A DNA stretch of 6,661 nt from Candidatus Gastranaerophilales bacterium (lineage in GTDB: Bacteria > Cyanobacteriota > Vampirovibrionia > Gastranaerophilales > Gastranaerophilaceae): NCBI GenBank assembly GCA_947632315.1, contig CANROV010000106.1:1-6661 (forward strand), in the 5' to 3' direction. Each line of letters starts with the position of its first letter. The first letter of the stretch is position 1. The notes under the pieces are model-generated. The model was not told where the DNA came from. It did no database searches and saw nothing but the letters and a program-made list of their open reading frames with translations. Positions 4,804 through 6,661 of the stretch are shown here, one piece after another. Both the position numbers and the translations under genes were made by a program.

Positions 4804-5934
4804 ATGAAAATACTTTTTGTAACAGATTTATATCCGATAGGAAATGAAAAAATAGCAAAAGCCTTATATTATTTTGTTTTGGAGTGGATAAAACAAGGTA
4901 ATGAGGTAGATGTAATAAGGGCTAATTTTATTTTAAATACTAAATTGCGGGGCAGAAAAACGGTTGAAGAGAAAATATACTGTGAAAACGGTGTTAAAAT
5001 ATATAATTTAAACTTTTACACGCCGTTTTTATTTAATGTTTATAATAAACTGCCTAAAGGTTTTTCTCTAAAGAAGTATGATGTAATAATTTCTCATATG
5101 CCGGCTGGTGCATTAATGGCGCAGAAGCTGTTAAAACGGGACAAAATAAAATATGTAAATGCGGTTCATTGTGCTGACATTGAGGTTTTAACGAAACGTC
5201 AATATTCGATTTATTTTAAAAATAAGTTAAAGGAAGCATATAAGGAGGCGGATTATATATCTGCAAGAAGTCCTGTATTAAAGAATAAGATAGAAGCAAT
5301 TCTTCCCGAATGTAAAGATAAAGTATTTACGGCATATTCAGGGGTAGATGATGAACTTGCGGATAATATGAAGGAGTATAGGGCAAAATGTCTGGACTTT
5401 TTATATTCAAGAGATTTAAATATTGTTGCTGTTGCTTCTTTAATTAAGAGGAAAAATATTGATGTAATAATAAAAGGGTTGAGCGAGTTAAAGGAAAAAA
5501 ACTTCTTTTTAAGAATAATCGGAGATGGTGAAGAACGGGGAAATTTAGAAAAATTGACTCATAAATTAGGTCTTGAGCGCAATATAAAGTTTTTAGGGAA
5601 TATTGAAAGGAAAAAAGTCTTTAAATATTTAATGAAATCAACGATATTTATATTATTGAGTGAGAGAGAAACATTCGGATTAAGTTATCTGGAAGCTATG
5701 GCGGGGTTAAATATTGTAATAGCCACGAAGGATGACGGAATTGACGGAATAATAAAAGACGGTGTAAACGGTTTTTTAATACCTTCAAACGCTGATGACT
5801 TAAAAAATTGTATTGAAAAAATAATAAATTTGGATAATGAACAAATAAAAAATATTTATCGTGAAATGGAAAATACTATAAATAAGTATAAACAAAGCAA
5901 AGCGGCTATGGATTATCTTGAACATATAAAATAA
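4804..5934 (+). CDS. GT4-type (GT-B fold) glycosyltransferase
   Basis: The 376-residue protein should transfer a sugar from an activated nucleotide donor to a glycan or lipid acceptor at the cytoplasmic face of the membrane. The Rossmann-like N-half (about 1-190) begins MKILFVTDLYPIGNE and contains HCAD (His122, Asp125) and YSGVDDE (178-184). The C-half carries VASLIKRKN (210-218) with its donor-phosphate Lys/Arg pair, LRIIGDGEE (236-244), and the GT4 EX7E motif in SERETFGLSYLEAMAG (286-301, Glu289 and Glu297). GVNGFLI (320-326) follows. The length is normal for the family. The glycine-rich N-terminal loop usual in GT4 is reduced to PIGNE. Donor and acceptor cannot be read from the sequence, and no other glycan gene is nearby. 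The ATG at 4804 has no Shine-Dalgarno sequence and abuts a TATAAT, but the conserved beta-strand MKILFVT makes this start secure. Confidence 0.92.
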   Translation: MKILFVTDLYPIGNEKIAKALYYFVLEWIKQGNEVDVIRANFILNTKLRGRKTVEEKIYCENGVKIYNLNFYTPFLFNVYNKLPKGFSLKKYDVIISHMPAGALMAQKLLKRDKIKYVNAVHCADIEVLTKRQYSIYFKNKLKEAYKEADYISARSPVLKNKIEAILPECKDKVFTAYSGVDDELADNMKEYRAKCLDFLYSRDLNIVAVASLIKRKNIDVIIKGLSELKEKNFFLRIIGDGEERGNLEKLTHKLGLERNIKFLGNIERKKVFKYLMKSTIFILLSERETFGLSYLEAMAGLNIVIATKDDGIDGIIKDGVNGFLIPSNADDLKNCIEKIINLDNEQIKNIYREMENTINKYKQSKAAMDYLEHIK

Positions 5935-5988
5935 ATATTTTTGAGTTATAATGTAATAATTAAAACCGGTCTGAGAATAAAGAGTTAA

Positions 5989-6661
5989 ATGAAACAGAAA
6001 ATAAAAAATGTAATAGCAAATATATTAAGTAAAAAATCTACTGATTTTTTCATATCAGAAAGTAATTCTACGGAATTAAAAAAGACGTTAAACATATTTG
6101 ACTTATTAATATTAGGAGTAAGCGCCGTTGTCGGTACGGGAATTTTTACGATAATAGGCAGTGCCATAGTAGGTACGGCAGATAGTCCGGGGGCAGGAAC
6201 GGCAGTTGTAATATCAATGATGATAGCAGCTGTTGCAAGTTTGTTTTCCGCATTATCATATTCTGAAATAGCAGCGATGATACCCGTTGCGGGAAGTGCT
6301 TATACTTTTACTTACGCAACTATGGGCGAGTTTATGGCGTGGATGGTCGGTTGGATATTAATGCTTGAATATGCGATAGGAAATATTACCGTAGCAACAG
6401 CGTGGACGGGATATTTAACACAGCTTTTAAAAGGATTTAAAGCTGTTCTGCCTGATTTTGTCGTAAATTGTCCTATATGGTTAAGGAATGATTTTCGTTC
6501 CGTATATGCTATGTGTGATAAATACGGATGGGATGTTCACGATAAAATGCCGTTTATAAACCTTCCGTTTGGTATTGAAATGCCTGTAGCAATAAATATT
6601 CCTGCCATATTTATAGTCCTTGTATTAACAAGATTATTAATTAAAGGAATAAAAGAATCCA
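5989..6661 (+). CDS. APC-superfamily amino acid permease (CAT/YfnA-like), 5' part
   Basis: An open frame runs from ATG 5989 to the window end, giving 224 residues without a stop. Full-length relatives have about 450-550 residues and 12 or more membrane helices, so about two fifths is seen. After a polar cytoplasmic N-terminus (1-35), TM1 has the unwound substrate-site motif GVSAVVGTGIF (43-53). TM3 carries SALSYSEIAAMIPVAGSAYTF (87-107), and FMAWMVGWILMLEY (115-128) follows. All are hallmarks of cationic amino acid transporter-like APC permeases. NIPAIFIVLVLTRLLIKGIKES (203-224) matches the family's TM5 and its GIKES ending. The loop before it (about 150-200) is long and polar. Substrate is inferred only as an amino acid taken up with a cation. 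The start has a poor Shine-Dalgarno (AAAGAG). It lies 54 bp after the glycosyltransferase gene with no terminator between, so read-through is possible. Confidence 0.9.
   Translation, partial: MKQKIKNVIANILSKKSTDFFISESNSTELKKTLNIFDLLILGVSAVVGTGIFTIIGSAIVGTADSPGAGTAVVISMMIAAVASLFSALSYSEIAAMIPVAGSAYTFTYATMGEFMAWMVGWILMLEYAIGNITVATAWTGYLTQLLKGFKAVLPDFVVNCPIWLRNDFRSVYAMCDKYGWDVHDKMPFINLPFGIEMPVAINIPAIFIVLVLTRLLIKGIKES

Noticed and set aside
5947..5952. TATAAT upstream of the permease gene as a promoter
   Set aside because: No -35 at acceptable spacing: the best TTGAAC (5918-5923) is 23 bp away. In such A/T-rich sequence a lone TATAAT is weak evidence.
5985..6167. 60-codon minus-strand open frame
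   Set aside because: It is antisense to the permease start. The permease motifs on the plus strand are clear.
1..6661. CRISPR array, tRNA, rRNA, insertion sequence, toxin-antitoxin or phage-defence cassette
   Set aside because: I saw no regularly spaced repeats, tRNA-like cloverleaf, transposase motifs, terminal inverted repeats or known defence domains by reading both strands. The HD hydrolase stands alone with no nucleotide-cyclase or effector partner.

Overview
This is an AT-rich bacterial chromosomal window (roughly one third G+C by eye, with heavy use of ATA, TTA and AGA codons). The gene set is a NusA without recognisable C-terminal AR repeats, RimP, Mini-RNase III and a CAT/YfnA-type amino acid permease. 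Mini-RNase III is typical of Firmicutes and of cyanobacteria and their relatives. I therefore infer either a low-GC Firmicute or a non-photosynthetic cyanobacterial relative (Melainabacteria/Gastranaerophilales type). The sequence alone does not settle this. I found no rRNA, tRNA, IS element, CRISPR array or prophage gene.

Left part (1-2822, minus strand): a compact operon reads right to left as rimP (2822-2292), nusA (2281-1046) and a radical SAM enzyme (1024-23), with gaps of 10 and 21 bp and a good Shine-Dalgarno sequence before each gene. A further strong Shine-Dalgarno sequence at 17-10, with an 'AT' at 2-1, indicates that a fourth gene starts exactly at the window edge. The radical SAM gene sits where ylxR/infB normally follow nusA. 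Its auxiliary cysteine cluster lies N-terminal to the SAM cluster, a reversed SPASM-like layout. This is the least ordinary item in the window.

Divergent control region (2823-3075): it holds a perfect 8-bp hairpin plus U-tract reading toward rimP (terminator or attenuator), a candidate minus-strand -10, a 34-bp AT-rich imperfect palindrome, and a good sigma70-type promoter (17-bp spacer) for the rightward gene.

Middle part (3076-4750): an HD-domain metal-dependent phosphohydrolase (+) is followed by a weak terminator and a small secreted protein of unknown family (+). The secreted-protein gene overlaps the 3' end of convergent mrnC (-) by 4 bp. mrnC (Mini-RNase III, 23S rRNA maturation) starts with TTG.

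Right part (4804-6661): a GT4-type glycosyltransferase (+) with no visible Shine-Dalgarno sequence is followed 54 bp later by the 5' two fifths or so of an APC-superfamily cationic/neutral amino acid permease (+), cut off by the window end.

Functionally, rimP, nusA and mrnC all serve the transcription/ribosome-maturation core. The HD hydrolase, secreted protein, glycosyltransferase and permease appear to be independent transcription units or short pairs with no obvious shared pathway.
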